DNA from: Psettodes erumei
Lineage: Eukaryota > Chordata > Actinopteri > Pleuronectiformes > Psettodidae
Reading direction: 5' to 3'
Assembly (NCBI GenBank): GCA_016785225.1
Contig: JAFBJZ010000635.1
Coordinates: 4,245,501-4,309,500 of the forward strand
Length of the DNA: 64,000 nt
Below, piece by piece: positions 53,363 through 64,000 of the stretch (position 1 is the stretch's first letter; each line of letters starts with the position of its first letter). A program made the translations under genes and the position numbers. The notes under the pieces were generated by a model. The model had not been told where the DNA came from. It worked only from the letters and a program-made list of their open reading frames with translations, and ran no database searches.

Positions 53363-54738
53363 CTGATAACCCAACCGCATTTCAAACAGAGCTTCTGGCT
53401 CAGGGGCCCCAGGGTGGTACCCAGGGGTGCCCCTTCAGTAGTCTAACTGTGGTACTAACAAGCTAACTACCTATCACCTGCTGACTCGAGAAGGAGGGAG
53501 GGGCCACAAAAGGGGGGCGGTGGCACCCCCCCCCCCACCCCCCCACAAGCCCTGGCCCTGACCATAACATTCCACACCCAGTGACTCCCATCAGATAAAT
53601 ATTTCTTTGTCTCTTCAGTATTGTGGGTTAAGAGCAAGTTATGTGATTAATACTGAGTTTATTAAAAATGAGTTGTGGTCTGGTTTGTGCGCTCCACCCA
53701 TAACATGAGTCACATGGTGCGCTTGTTATTGTGGTTTAAATAAATAAAGCTCATTAATAGTCCTTAACCTCAGCCGGGTCTCATGAGAGACGATCGCCGG
53801 CCTTCATTTAGAAATCTGCTCGTTTTACCGCATCACATGTAAAACATTCATGTTCGGCTGCATGTTCCACTTTTAACGCCTCACGAGGAAACTCAGATGG
53901 GAACAGAGGATGTCGGCATCTTCAGACCAGATGGATCCGTATCGCCGCCCCATTTAAATAAACTCATATCAGTCGGGCCTGGTTCACACACAGGTCTGAG
54001 ATTCCAGGAGGGATTTGGCCCAGAGAGCCGGAGGACAGGGTGAGAAAAGAGGGTCCGGAGGAGGGAGGACGTGTGCGGGTGCGTGAGAGAAAGGTTTTTC
54101 CCATGACTCTGTAGCAGTCAGGCAGGTAGGGGTCTGGGATTAGCGACTGTGACCCAGCTCAGTCTGGAATAATGAATTCTGCCTTCGCAGCTCCGCACGA
54201 GGCCTCGGTCTCACTTCACCTCCGAGGAAAAAACAACAACTTCTCGTTTAAAGTAACAACCAGCAGCGTTTTTTTCTCTGAACAAACGGCCGTTTAACAC
54301 AGATCCGGTTTATTCGCGGCCATAAGAGCGGCAGCGACAGACGGGCAGAGAGTCTCGACAGAAAAATCCCTTTGGAGATGTTAGAGCCGAGGCACCGTGT
54401 GACTGACAGGTGGTGAAAACACCCGCGGCTCAGCCATATTAGAAAAGAAGACGGCGCCATCGTTAGCGAAGCTTTGTACTTTAAACAGAAAGTGCTGAGA
54501 AGTGGTTTCAGTCGATGGCCTTTTACCCGCTAAATAAATTAAACATATCCTTTATACGTTTACTGTTATGCATGACAAACAGATCGTGGTCTGTGTCGAT
54601 ATGACTGAGCGTCACAACGTTGTGTTTCATTTCCTCATGAATTTCTAAAGAAGCTGCCAATGCCAGAATGACATGTTCATGTTTTATACCAACACATCTT
54701 TCCTTTCTGCTGTGTGTTGCAGAGTCCCCTAGTGGCTG

Positions 54739-54739
<1 letters not shown>

Positions 54740-54826
<87 letters not shown>
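54740..54826. repeat. CA microsatellite, 87 bp
   Basis: Pure CA tract in the intergenic region upstream of unc93a. Confidence 0.99.
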
Positions 54827-54829
<3 letters not shown>

Positions 54830-55997
54830 CCGGGCTCTGGGGTAGAGAATTACAGGTATTAAAGTGGCAGACAGACAGCTATGCCTGCTCAGCTTCAGAT
54901 ATGTGCACGGGCTTAGTGCGCTTTAATAATACACCTCTTTACAAGCGTGTGTGTGTGTGTGTGTGTGTGTGGGTGTCAGTCAAGAGGAAAAAACCAACAC
55001 AGCTGTTAAAATCACAACAACCAATCAGAAGCCTGTATGGCTGGTTATGTTAATATGGATCAGAGTTTACAAACTTCTGATAAAAGCCATAAGTATCGAG
55101 TTGCATCATGGGAAATGTAGGACCCAGTGGACTCTGGGTTGACTCTTTTTAAACCGTGGAGTCTGGCTCCCCCTGCTGGTTTATTATTTTCACCTGTTGA
55201 GGTCGAGGTCATGGGAGGATGATCCAGCTGTGAGCAAAGTGCAAACTGATAAAAAGCCGCTGGGACGAGTCGGACTGAAAACATCCATAGATTAAATATG
55301 TTCATTTTATCAATGCAAAACTGTTATACACTATACAACATTTGTGTTGTGTTGTTCATCCACTTTAGGTTCACACAGAAAGTGTGACTGATGATCAATC
55401 AGACTTTTAAAGAGAAGTTCATATCAGATGCATACATTTACTTATATATACTATATATATTAAACAGTGACGAAGATGAAAGGACACACACAGCCACGCC
55501 AAACTACATCTTAACAACCGGGTGGAGAAGTCTATAAACAAATAAATATCTGATGCCAGTATCGCACAGGCACAACGAATCTCTGAATCCGATCTCTGAT
55601 TGATCCCGATCAGTCGTGCAGCGGTCCGACACATGTGCTTTAAATATGGGGATCATGAAGGGCGAAACATCCAGCTACACAATTCTACCTCCGTGTGCCT
55701 CCACCTTTAAAGCATTAGGCCCTCGCATGCAAAAAAAGTGTGTAACTGAAATGAAACACTCAAATAGAATTCAGATTATGACATGTATTCTGACAGATCC
55801 ACTCATTTCTCTATAAATAAAGCTGAAGTGTGAAACTGAGTCACATATTAATCATCATTGATCACACTAACAGCTGCACAGGACATGATATGAACTAACA
55901 CAGTTCACTGAGGTCAGTGCAGTCCGGTGGGTTCTGCTGCATTTGGAGCACAGCTGAGAAAAAAAGAGGGCAAGGAATGCCACCCCCCCCCATCCAA

Positions 55998-56000
<3 letters not shown>

Positions 56001-56036
<36 letters not shown>

Positions 56037-56037
56037 C
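56001..56037. repeat. CAA trinucleotide repeat
   Basis: About 12 CAA units, 570 bp upstream of the unc93a start codon. It would read as polyglutamine in one frame, but no gene context supports that. Confidence 0.97.
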
Positions 56038-56607
56038 GCAACCTCACGTCCTCAGAATCGGAAATAACAAGCCACAAACCTTTGCTCCATGCCACCATTT
56101 TGGGTGAGGACCATAAATCATATCGTGTGTCCGAGCACCGCGGATAAGACTGTAACCTGAGTGGGTGGGTGGGGGTGGGGTGGGGTCAGCGGGTCACAGA
56201 TGAGAGAATCCAACACATGACGGGGACCCGTCTTCATCATGGGGACAAGAAGTCAGTCAGTATTAAGAGGTTAGGGTGAGCTCAGGTTTAGGCTCAGTTT
56301 AGGTTTAAGTTTTCAAGAAATGAATTTACAGTGTGTAGTCAGTGTGTGTAATGTACTGTGGAGTCATGGAGACACCCACAGAGGGCTGTGTGTGTGTGTG
56401 TGTGTGTGTGTGTGGGGGGGGGGGGGTTGGACTTTGTCCCAGTGCATGAGTTTATCACACACACACACTCCACTTCACTGTGGAACCGTTCAGTCGCTGC
56501 AGGAAGTCACTGATCTGAGAATAACCACAGCTGAAGACAACAGCTGCTTTTTGGGGGTTTTATTGTAAAACGCTGTGTGGAGGCTTCACTCCTGAACGTT
56601 CACAGTC

Positions 56608-56697
56608 ATGATCAGCCGCAACTTCAAGAACGTGTTGGTGGTGTCCGTCGGCTTTCTGTCTCTGTTCACGGCTTACGGAGGCCTGCAGAGTCTACAG
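56608..56697 (+). CDS. unc93a: unc93a exon 1
   Basis: Thirty codons from ATG: MISRNFKNVLVVSVGFLSLF then TAYGGLQSLQ, with donor GTAAGT. This is the first transmembrane helix and the start matches the family N-terminus closely. Confidence 0.93.
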
Positions 56698-59600
56698 GTA
56701 AGTAACATACGGTAAATAACGCCTCACACATGCTCTTCTTATTTACTTTATTTATTTACTGGTTTACTGGGACAATGCAGTTTAATAAATATAAAAGAGA
56801 ATGTGCCAGAATTTGCCAAATGACTAGCTCACATCTGCTGTACAGATGTTAAGATGTCAGCCTAAAACATTATCCGAATAATAAAATATAATAAAAATAA
56901 TAATGTAAATAAAGTCAGCAACTTCACGTCTGCAGAGCTGACGACTTATTTACCAATCGAATCATGATAAATCTTTAATTACCTCTCAAAATGCCATAGG
57001 TGCATTATTTTTGGGGTTCAGGTCCTGGATTCAAAGCTGGTAGATGGAGTTGCATTTAAAGTTTGATGGATGATGAGAGCACTGTGAAAAGAACTATGGG
57101 TGAGGATGCAAACGTCTCAGCTGAGCCTCGCTCCTCCCACGCTGTCCCCTCCTGCAGAGCAGCCTGAACGCGGAGGAAGGGATGGGCGTGGCCTCGCTGA
57201 GCGTCATCTACGCCTCCATAATCATCTCCTCCATGTTCCTGCCGCCCATCATGATCAAAAACCTGGGCTGCAAATGGACCATCGTCATCAGCATGGCCTG
57301 CTACGTCTCCTACTCCGTCGGAAACTTCGTGGCGGGATGGTAATTCATCGTTTAGTCTTATACGAGATGATGAACATGTTCAGGAGAGAAAAAAAAATAA
57401 GTTATTGTAGTTAGAAATTTGTGTGTGTGTGTGTGGGGGGGTACTTCACCTTATCCAGCTGCCAGGTGACAGTGACATCACTTCCTCCTGAAACTGGGGA
57501 TCACTAGCGCTCCTTTTCTAAAAGCTGTTAGAGATATCATTAAGCTTTTAAGCTCATTAAGCTCATTAAGATCCTCTGGAAATCTTTGACAGATCTTCTA
57601 AAAGCATATTTTCACTGTCTGTATCGTCTCTGTCCTACAGGTACACCCTCATCCCCACCTCGGTCCTGCTGGGTCTGGGCGGCGCCCCCCTGTGGTCGGC
57701 CAAGTGCACCTACCTGACCATCTCCGGCAACTTGCAGGGCGCCAAGGAGGGCAAGAAGGGCGCCGACGTCATCAACCAGTACTTCGGCATCTTCTTCTTC
57801 ATCTTCCAGTCGTCGGCCGTGTGGGGCAACCTCATGTCGTCGCTCATCTTCGGACAGGACACCAGCATCGGTGGGAGGACGGCTGACAGGGGGCGGATGT
57901 GTTAGTGGGGGTGGAGGGATTTTACATTTTAAATGCAAACACATTATTGTTAACTGATGCAAAGAGGCAGCAGCGGGGTGTGTTTCACAGGTGACTGTTT
58001 TATGGGCGCAGTTCAGACGTGTGTGGATGATGTTGACACCTGTGTACTATATGATTTTATGGGTGTTAATCCTCTCCATCTTATCAGCTGAAATGATAAC
58101 AGCAGGGTATTTATTCCTTTTTTTTTTTACAGGTCAGGGGCACAGTGTTTATATGGAAGTCTGAACCGTGTTTATTTAGTCAGATTTATGTAGCACGAGG
58201 ATTTCTGAACATCACAACACCTGGTTAATTATTAATGTTATTTTTCATTCCTACACCCCGCTGACCACACCTGCAACAGTTTACAAAAGGAAATTCCAAT
58301 CAAACTGATGATTTATAGGAACATAAGTGATGATGGAGAGTTATTGATGCTCTTCTTTCTTTACAAAAGGAACACAGAGACATTAAAAACACTCACTTCC
58401 TAACTTTTTGTCTTTGGTTGTGTGGTGACCAAGTGGATTTACCTGAATGATTCACACATACTGGTTTTTAATGTGTGTGTTTCCTGACAGCTGACATCCC
58501 AGAGGAGCAGCTGCAGACCTGCGGAGCGGTCGACTGCGGCCTCAGCGTCAACGCCAGCGGCACCAGCACCAGACCCACACAGTCGCTGGTGTCCATACTT
58601 GTCGGATGCTACGTCGGTAACGCCGGCATCTGCACACACACACACACACACTGCACCGCAATCAGGCATCGACCTCATTAAATGAGGGTGCCCTTCCGTG
58701 CCGACCTCAGCGTGACCTCAGTTCATCGCTCACGGCAGGTGTGGGTGTGCTGGCCATGCTCGTCGTCGCCGTGTTCCTGGACAACATCGACCGGGACCAG
58801 GCCAGTCTGTTCCGGGGGAACCGGGAGCCGTTCTGTCACACCTTCCTGGCCACGTTCAGGCTGCTGAAGGACTGGAGGCTGCTGACGCTCATCCCGCTCA
58901 CCATGTACAGCGGCTTCGAGCAGAGCTTCCTCGCCGGGGAGTACACCAAGGTCAGATCTTGTTCTCCACATGATGCTTGTTCCTGAGAAGTTCGCCCATT
59001 TACCATCAATAATAAAAACAACAGGCCTTCCCCTTTTTATTCATTTAAAGCTGCATCAGTTGTAGATTTATCACCACTAGGGGGCAAAAAACGTTCAGTT
59101 GAGAAACCCACGGCCCTGATAAATAATAACCTTATGAAACTGTTTTTTTTTTATACATTTGAGATGTGATTTATTTGTTAAATGAAACGCTGTGTTTCCT
59201 GGCAGAACTACGTGACGTGTGCCCTGGGCATCCACTACGTCGGCTTCGTGATGATGTGCTTTGGAGCCTCCAACTCACTTTTCTCCTTTCTGTTCGGGAG
59301 ACTCGCTCGGCACACTGGGAGGGCGGCGCTCTTCCTCCTGGGTAAAAAAACACACACACACACAACCTCTCTCTCTTGCAGTAACACAGGCGACGACTCA
59401 GTAAAGTTTTCTCACATCCGTCCGACTGTTGCATCTCCAGCTGCAGTGACCAACCTGGCCTGCATCATTGCTCTGCTGATGTGGAGGCCTCACCCGACCC
59501 AGCTGGCTGTGTTTTTTGTGTTTCCTGCTCTGTGGGGTATGGCGGACGCCATCTGGCAAACTCAGACCAATGGTGAGAAACTCCCATCAGCCCTCTGGCG

Positions 59601-60423
59601 CACAGATTCACACTGAATCAGCAGGAGGAGTTTCTTGGACATCAGTGTAAACCCTCATGCCCTCATGGCAATGCATCTTGATAACTGCTGGCCTCACTTA
59701 TTTAAAAATCAGCACAGATGATCCTGACCGTTATCTATACTAGCAGCTGTGTGTGCAGCTCTGCTGTCCAGCGTCAGTGTGTTAACACAGTCACAGTGTA
59801 ACGTCGACCCAGGGTCGTCCCCTTTTAGCAAACTGAGCAGCTACTGAGCTACTGATGACAAAGTCCAGCTGTGGACAAATTAAAATTTCAACTTGTTGGT
59901 GGCCATAAAGCAATGGTTTGTGGATCACTGAAGTCAGTAAGGTTCATCATCTGGAAACCATGAATATATCAAACACTTCAAAATTTCATTGGATAATTAC
60001 AAGCTCCGATGAGCCTGTGGCACTAAAGTAGAAGTCAAGGGATCACAAAAATGATCAGAATTAATTCTCTGTGGGCCGTGAATGTATGTGGAAGATTGTT
60101 GACAGATGAAAAATAATTTCTATCTTGCAGCTCTTTATGGCATCCTGTTCCCCCGCGACAAAGAGGCAGCGTTTGCCAACTACCGCATGTGGGAGTCCGT
60201 TGGTTTTGTTATCGCCTTCGCCTACAGCAGCTTCCTGTGCCTGGAGTACAAACTGTACATCCTGCTGGCCGTTCTGCTGCTGGCGGCCGTCACCTACCCC
60301 ATCGTGGAGTACCACGAGCACAAGAACCCCACGCTGCCCGTCGAGGGGCACGAGACCTACGTGGGCCACGGGAAAACCATTCAAAGAGATGACAACAAGC
60401 TCATCTGCCAGACACAAATGTAG
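56608..60423 (+). CDS. unc93a: UNC93A-family multi-pass membrane protein, complete, eight exons
   Basis: Exons: 56608-56697, 57158-57339, 57641-57870, 58491-58616, 58739-58950, 59206-59341, 59441-59572, 60131-60423. They sum to 1401 nt, 466 residues plus TAG; human UNC93A is about 457. All introns are GT/AG and all phases agree. The product has eleven or twelve hydrophobic segments, consistent with the major-facilitator-like UNC93 fold. Family landmarks are FTAYGGLQSLQ in TM1, NQYFGIFFFIFQSSAVWGNL, AVFFVFPALWGMADAIWQTQ and KEAAFANYRMWESVGFVIAF. The loop encoded by exon 4 has a conserved Cys pair (178, 183) and an N-glycosylation sequon at Asn188. C. elegans unc-93 regulates a potassium channel and UNC93B1 escorts Toll-like receptors; the role of UNC93A itself is poorly defined. 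Paralogue assignment to UNC93A rather than UNC93B1 rests on overall resemblance. Confidence 0.95.
57158..57339 (+). CDS. unc93a: unc93a exon 2
   Basis: Begins SSLNAEEGMGVASLSVIYAS after CTGCAG and ends SYSVGNFVAG plus a split Trp codon before GTAATT. It encodes helices 2 and 3. Confidence 0.94.
57641..57870 (+). CDS. unc93a: unc93a exon 3
   Basis: Encodes YTLIPTSVLLGLGGAPLWSA, KCTYLTISGNLQGAKEGKKG and NQYFGIFFFIFQSSAVWGNL. It is strongly GC3-rich relative to the flanking introns. Acceptor CTACAG, donor GTGGGA. Confidence 0.95.
58491..58616 (+). CDS. unc93a: unc93a exon 4 (glycosylated loop)
   Basis: Encodes ADIPEEQLQTCGAVDCGLSV followed by NASGTSTRPTQ and SLVSILVGCYV. It contains the NAS sequon and the CGxxDC cysteine pair shared with mammalian UNC93A. 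The donor GTAACG is followed closely by a short CA repeat. Confidence 0.93.
58739..58950 (+). CDS. unc93a: unc93a exon 5
   Basis: Encodes VGVLAMLVVAVFLDNIDRDQ through LIPLTMYSGFEQSFLAGEYT then K. Acceptor GGCAG, donor GTCAGA, ends in phase 0. Confidence 0.94.
59206..59341 (+). CDS. unc93a: unc93a exon 6
   Basis: Encodes NYVTCALGIHYVGFVMMCFG, ASNSLFSFLFGRLARHTGRA and ALFLL. The donor GTAAAAAAAC leads into a short CA tract. The next intron is 99 bp. Confidence 0.94.
59441..59572 (+). CDS. unc93a: unc93a exon 7
   Basis: Encodes AVTNLACIIALLMWRPHPTQ and LAVFFVFPALWGMADAIWQT, the most conserved helix pair of the family. Acceptor CTCCAG, donor GTGAGA. Confidence 0.95.
60131..60423 (+). CDS. unc93a: unc93a exon 8 (terminal)
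   Basis: Encodes ALYGILFPRDKEAAFANYRM, the last helices (ending in AAVTYPIVEYHEHK) and a polar cytoplasmic tail ending ICQTQM, then TAG at 60421-60423. Confidence 0.95.
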
Positions 60424-60750
60424 TTTAATCTTTTTCCCCCGCGAGAAAAAGCTTTCGAGAAAAGCTGCTGATCAGGTGTCTGATGCCAAACTGTTCAAAT
60501 AACCTCACTGAATGGACTCAAGAATATGTGAAGGGGTGGATTTTAAAGGGGCAGTGTTGTTGACCTTTATCACAAACCCTGACCTTAGCCTCTACTGGGA
60601 CTGCCTTCCTCTTTAAAAACAACAACAAACTTCTTCTTTGCACCATGCCCATCATAATAATGTCTCATTTTTTTGTGAAAATTACACTGCTGTAAAATAT
60701 TGCAAAGACTGTCTGGTATAACAGAGCATGTGCAGAGAAACAAACAACTG

Positions 60751-60756
60751 AATAAA
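60751..60756 (+). terminator. unc93a: Candidate unc93a polyadenylation hexamer AATAAA
   Basis: A canonical AATAAA 328 nt past the stop codon, in AT-rich sequence. It is the first canonical hexamer on the plus strand after the gene. Confidence 0.6.
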
Positions 60757-60829
60757 TGCTGATAAATGCAAACCAACCACAGAGCAAAACATTAGCGTAA
60801 ACCTTTTCTTTATAGCTCACTGAAATAAT

Positions 60830-61200
60830 TCACAAGTCGACGAACGAGCAGTGGCAACCCAGAGGGATGATGCTGATGAAGATGATAAACACAAACTAAG
60901 AGAACCAGGGAGTAAAGCGGTTACAGTAAAAAAACAGAAAAACGGACACTTACAGTGAGAAAGATGACGATGGTGCCAACGCAGAGAGCCAACATGGCCG
61001 CCATGGCCGCCATGGCGGTGCTGTTCCGCTCCAGTGAACGTATCATATCTCCGGTGTGAACTGAGTACTGGGCGAGGACCAGAGCAGCTCCGGGTCCTGG
61101 GGAGAGAGCAGCCGGGCCGGGTTACCAATAATCCAGGTGATTAGAGACACCTGCGCCGTGGTCCGCTAGTCCTTTCTGTTTCCGGTGGCTCCGACATGAT
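60830..61200 (-). CDS. Candidate compact minus-strand gene: short hydrophobic protein, unidentified
   Basis: Three exon-like blocks: 5' block ending at 61151, exon 60954-61096 and exon 60830-60895. They are separated by GT/AG introns of 54 bp (61097-61150) and 58 bp (60896-60953), each with a pyrimidine tract before AG; the middle donor is a consensus GTAAGT. One spliced frame starts at an ATG at 61046-61044 (or at ATGs in an excellent GCCATGG context from 61013) and runs to TGA at 60832-60830. It gives 41-52 residues that are mostly one long hydrophobic stretch (MLALCVGTIVIFLT, then FVFIIFISIIPLG). A competing 91-codon frame starts at 61197 and is Arg/His-rich. An ETS-like ACTTCCGG lies at about 61203-61210. 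I do not recognise a family; it could be a noncoding RNA or chance. Confidence 0.3.
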
Positions 61201-61605
61201 CCGGAAGTACCTCAGCGGCAGCCATGCTGGTAATAACACATATGGCACTAAATAAACACGTTTTCTCTAAATGATAAAAGAAGGTCTAAAGTGCTCCTTC
61301 CATTTAACTCATGTCTGAATATAATTTACCCTGGAACCTTGCTCTCTTCCTTATCTTTTAGTTAATTATTTTAATGGAAAGCAAAAAAGGTTTCAAATTC
61401 TGTAAGGCCTTTCCCTCAACCTTACCAAAAATTGTGGGCAACTGGGGTTTTGGCACAGATATATTTTTTGTCAGACCGTTTTGAATGGTCAAAATAAACA
61501 ATACCATCATCTGCAAACTTGTTGATGTCAACAAAACCTGGTTTTCTTTCATTTTCGACCAATAAAGAACATACAGGGACAACATGTTGCATTTCAAATG
61601 GTGCT

Positions 61606-61611
61606 TTTATT
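61606..61611 (-). terminator. Candidate minus-strand polyadenylation hexamer
   Basis: TTTATT on the plus strand, AATAAA on the minus strand, preceded by AT-rich sequence and followed within 40 nt by a TG-rich stretch on the minus strand. It would serve a gene lying to the right. Confidence 0.4.
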
Positions 61612-63900
61612 GCAATGTGTTGCATTCCCACATTCATAGATGTTATAGATTTGTTAGTCAAAGCATCATTTCCTCAAGGTTGGCATCCTCACCTTGGAAA
61701 AAAAAGCAGAGGGATCAAATGCACGAGGTGTTTGTATTTTGAGTGTAGTAGAGAAGTGTGTGTGTAAACTTGAGCAGCCACGAACATATGAATGAACAAA
61801 CCTCCAAAATTTAGACTTCCAGTAGATGCAAAGAGAGTTTTTAATTGTCAAACAAAAAAAAGAGTTTTGTTTGTCTATCAGCCTACAGGGCTCTCACTCC
61901 CTGCAGGGACTGGACCCGGCCTGAGACTGATTGTCTACAACATTCCAAAGAAAAGGTAGATTTCTTTATATTCACGTTAACACACCTGAACAGGGGGGTT
62001 GAGGGTATTAAAAGAGACAGAGAGAGAAAAAGAGAAAATATAACATGCATAAAATTCTCCCAGATGAACATTGTCACTCATATTGTCTTGTAATAGCTGC
62101 TCCGATGCCTCGTTAAAAACAAACTTTACATGAGTGTAATATACAAAAACTGGACAAAAATGGGTAAAATGTATAATATATATTTATATATATTTATTTA
62201 TATTAATTTGTACAAGGGAGAAAGTGGAACCTTGGTCTTCTTTTTTCTCAAATTCTCCGGAGAAAGCATTACCGCCCCCAAGAACAACACAAAGTGGTGA
62301 GTTAATAATAAGCCTTCTTTTAAAAATCTCTCAACCATATCCAACCTCAGTCCCAATAAGGCAGCACTTACAATACTTGACAACTGATGCTGTGGTGACG
62401 TTCAAACAGAGCAAAAGATTTGAACACCTGCATTAGGAATGAGTGGGAGTTGTGATTTAAACGACTATGGAGAGTCTTAGCGGTGCACAGATACCAGGCA
62501 CCGCCAGGCGCCGGCCCGATCCCGGCATCAGCGCACCGCTACATATTCTACATTAGGCAGCACCAAAGTGTGACAGACAAGCAAAACAGAGAAGACGAGC
62601 AACACAGTTAGTGTGTTGTCATTTTATGTCAGTGCACAATTGTTGCTAGAAAGCAGAGGTTAAGTCTCACACAACCAGACTTTTGACTTTTACTAATAAG
62701 AAGCGAGTGTCCACCTTGGTTTAAGGAAAAACACGTTCGAAGCTGCGGGAGAGGAGAGCGAACGCCGAGAGGCTTCAGCGGCGGCGGCAGCAGCTACTGA
62801 GCAAAAGCGTTGACGGTTGCTGAAACTGTGTCGTGAGCAGGAATGTTCTGAGATTCAAGCTAGAGGAGTTTTTTTTTTTTTTTTAACAGTACGCCTGGTG
62901 TCAGCTGATGTCACCTGAAGAAGATTGGCATAGTATTTATACTGAGGATCGGTTGGTGCAGACACAGAAAGACAGAAAGAGACAAGAGAGAGAACTACAT
63001 TACAAAGAAGGTAAAGTGTGTACAATTTTTAGTCGTCATTTGGATAATGGGTATCCACTACAGTCAAGTTCTTCATAAAGAACCTGAGCAATCTGTTAAT
63101 TTGAAATTAAACTATACTAAAACTAACATTTTCTTGATACATTCAGGGGATGTTACTTAGTCTATCTCCAAATGCGGATCCGATTGAGACAGTTTCCGAT
63201 GGCCTTTTCACTCCAAGTAAATCCGATATAAAGTGCAAAATTAGATTGTATTTGCAAATTCCTGGAATAATTTGATTAATCTTCTACGTGTGTAAAAAAG
63301 TCATTTAAAATACATTAAGCTTTTTATTTTTTTATAAAGGTGAAAAAAGGTCTAAAAAAACCCTGGTTAACAAGGTTATTACTGTTAAACAGCAAAGGAG
63401 CAATCTTTACTGCAGAAAATATATACACGAGGCACCTCAAGTTTGGTATAAAGTATTTAGTTGTGATGGAAAAAAAGAAGTGTATTTTTTTTTTCTTCCA
63501 AGAATGAGATTAGAAACTGAGAAAGGTCATCACGTATCTACTAAATTCGCTGACTTCCACTACATGGGCTTTTTTTGTTGTTCGTGTGAAGTTAACTAGA
63601 AATATCTTGCCTATGAAATTAATAAATTCAGAGTTGCTCCAGTGTTAATCCTACGAACCCAAGTCAGCGTGAGGAAATGCTTGTTTTCAGTAAGGTGCAT
63701 AGCTAACGGTTTCTTTCTTCCTGCAAATGAATGATAGCACTTCAGGCTCATTGGCAAAGTGGAGGAGGCGTCTCTAAACTGACCTAACTTTGGGACATCA
63801 TGCAGACTGCTGCTGATAGGCCACTTTAAAGGACAGATGGCGTGGACAGAGAAACGGGTGAGGAAGGACGAGCATGCAAAACATGGTGTCTGTGTGAGGA

Positions 63901-63953
63901 AGAGGAGGAGGAGGAGGAGGAGGAGGAGGAGGAGGAGGAGGAGGAGGAGGAGG
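63901..63953. repeat. GGA trinucleotide repeat
   Basis: About 17 GGA units near the right edge; a poly-leucine frame on the minus strand is an artefact of it. Confidence 0.97.
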
Positions 63954-64000
63954 GGAATCCAAATTAACAAAAGGGCCGCTACATCATGTCTTGTCCAGTG

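Larger units (their letters stand above)
40641..56607. other. Intergenic region between divergent afdn and unc93a genes
   Basis: Sixteen kilobases without a gene I can support. It contains CA/TG tracts (for example 41538-41577, 49361-49404, 54740-54826), GAA/AAG-type purine runs near 48340-48370, a C-rich CCCCA/CCCA tract at 53325-53362 and a CAA tract at 56001-56037. Small open frames here are short, AT-rich or repeat-derived. Confidence 0.7.
61230..64000. other. AT-rich right end, possible 3' UTR of a minus-strand gene beyond the edge
   Basis: No coding exon can be supported. A minus-strand AATAAA lies at 61606-61611, followed on that strand by GT-rich sequence, which fits a poly(A) site for a gene transcribed from the right. 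The sequence contains many T/A runs, a TATATA-rich segment near 62175-62205 and a GGA repeat at the far end. Frames in this stretch are AT-rich or repeat-derived. Confidence 0.4.

Noticed and set aside
56001..56037. Polyglutamine-encoding CAA tract
   Set aside because: No exon structure or conserved flanking protein; treated as a simple repeat.
60817..61128. Minus-strand unspliced Arg/His-rich frame of 103 codons
   Set aside because: It crosses both short candidate introns and is low-complexity; the spliced hydrophobic frame is more protein-like, though still uncertain.
61422..61661. 79-codon minus-strand frame with varied composition
   Set aside because: It spans the candidate poly(A) hexamer, is AT-rich and resembles no protein I recognise; more likely 3' untranslated sequence.
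62806..62868. Short minus-strand frame ending NAFAQ then TAG, preceded by CTCCTCTAG
   Set aside because: The supposed acceptor is preceded by a poly-A run instead of pyrimidines, and no upstream exon was found.
63611..63970. Minus-strand frame of 119 codons with a poly-leucine start
   Set aside because: The leucine run is the GGA repeat at 63901-63953 and the rest shows no family features.

Overview
The window is vertebrate nuclear DNA, most likely from a ray-finned (teleost) fish. Coding sequence is split into small exons with GT/AG introns, dinucleotide microsatellites (mostly CA/TG) recur every kilobase or so, several introns are under 100 bp, and the two recognisable genes are vertebrate ones. 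Nothing prokaryotic (operons, ribosome binding sites, CRISPR) is present. Most long open frames are read-through of CA/TG, GA or GGA repeats or shadows of exons.

Left 40 kb, minus strand: the 5' part of an afadin gene (AFDN/MLLT4 family). Twenty-one constitutive exons plus one 45-nt cassette exon can be placed to the base, from the start codon at 40,325 down to the first PDZ exon at 2,086-2,166; the rest of the gene lies beyond the left edge. In order they encode two Ras-association domains, an FHA domain, the DIL (cargo-binding) region and the start of the PDZ domain, about 973 residues (988 with the cassette). The first intron is 18.3 kb. A single extra base in the DIL exon at 10,507-10,713 breaks the frame: either a real lesion or an assembly error.

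Middle, 40.6-56.6 kb: no gene recognised; simple repeats and unique sequence between two divergently oriented genes.

Right, plus strand, 56,608-60,423: a complete eight-exon UNC93A-family gene, 466 codons, with a poly(A) hexamer at 60,751. AFDN and UNC93A both map to human 6q27, so the neighbourhood looks like conserved synteny.

Tail, 60.8-64 kb: a compact minus-strand candidate transcription unit with two introns of 54 and 58 bp (60,830-61,200) that could encode a very short hydrophobic protein; identity unknown. Beyond it is AT-rich sequence that may be the 3' untranslated region of another minus-strand gene off the right edge. The afadin product is a cytoplasmic adaptor linking Rap/Ras, nectins and actin at adherens junctions; UNC93A is a multi-pass membrane protein. 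There is no evidence that they act together.
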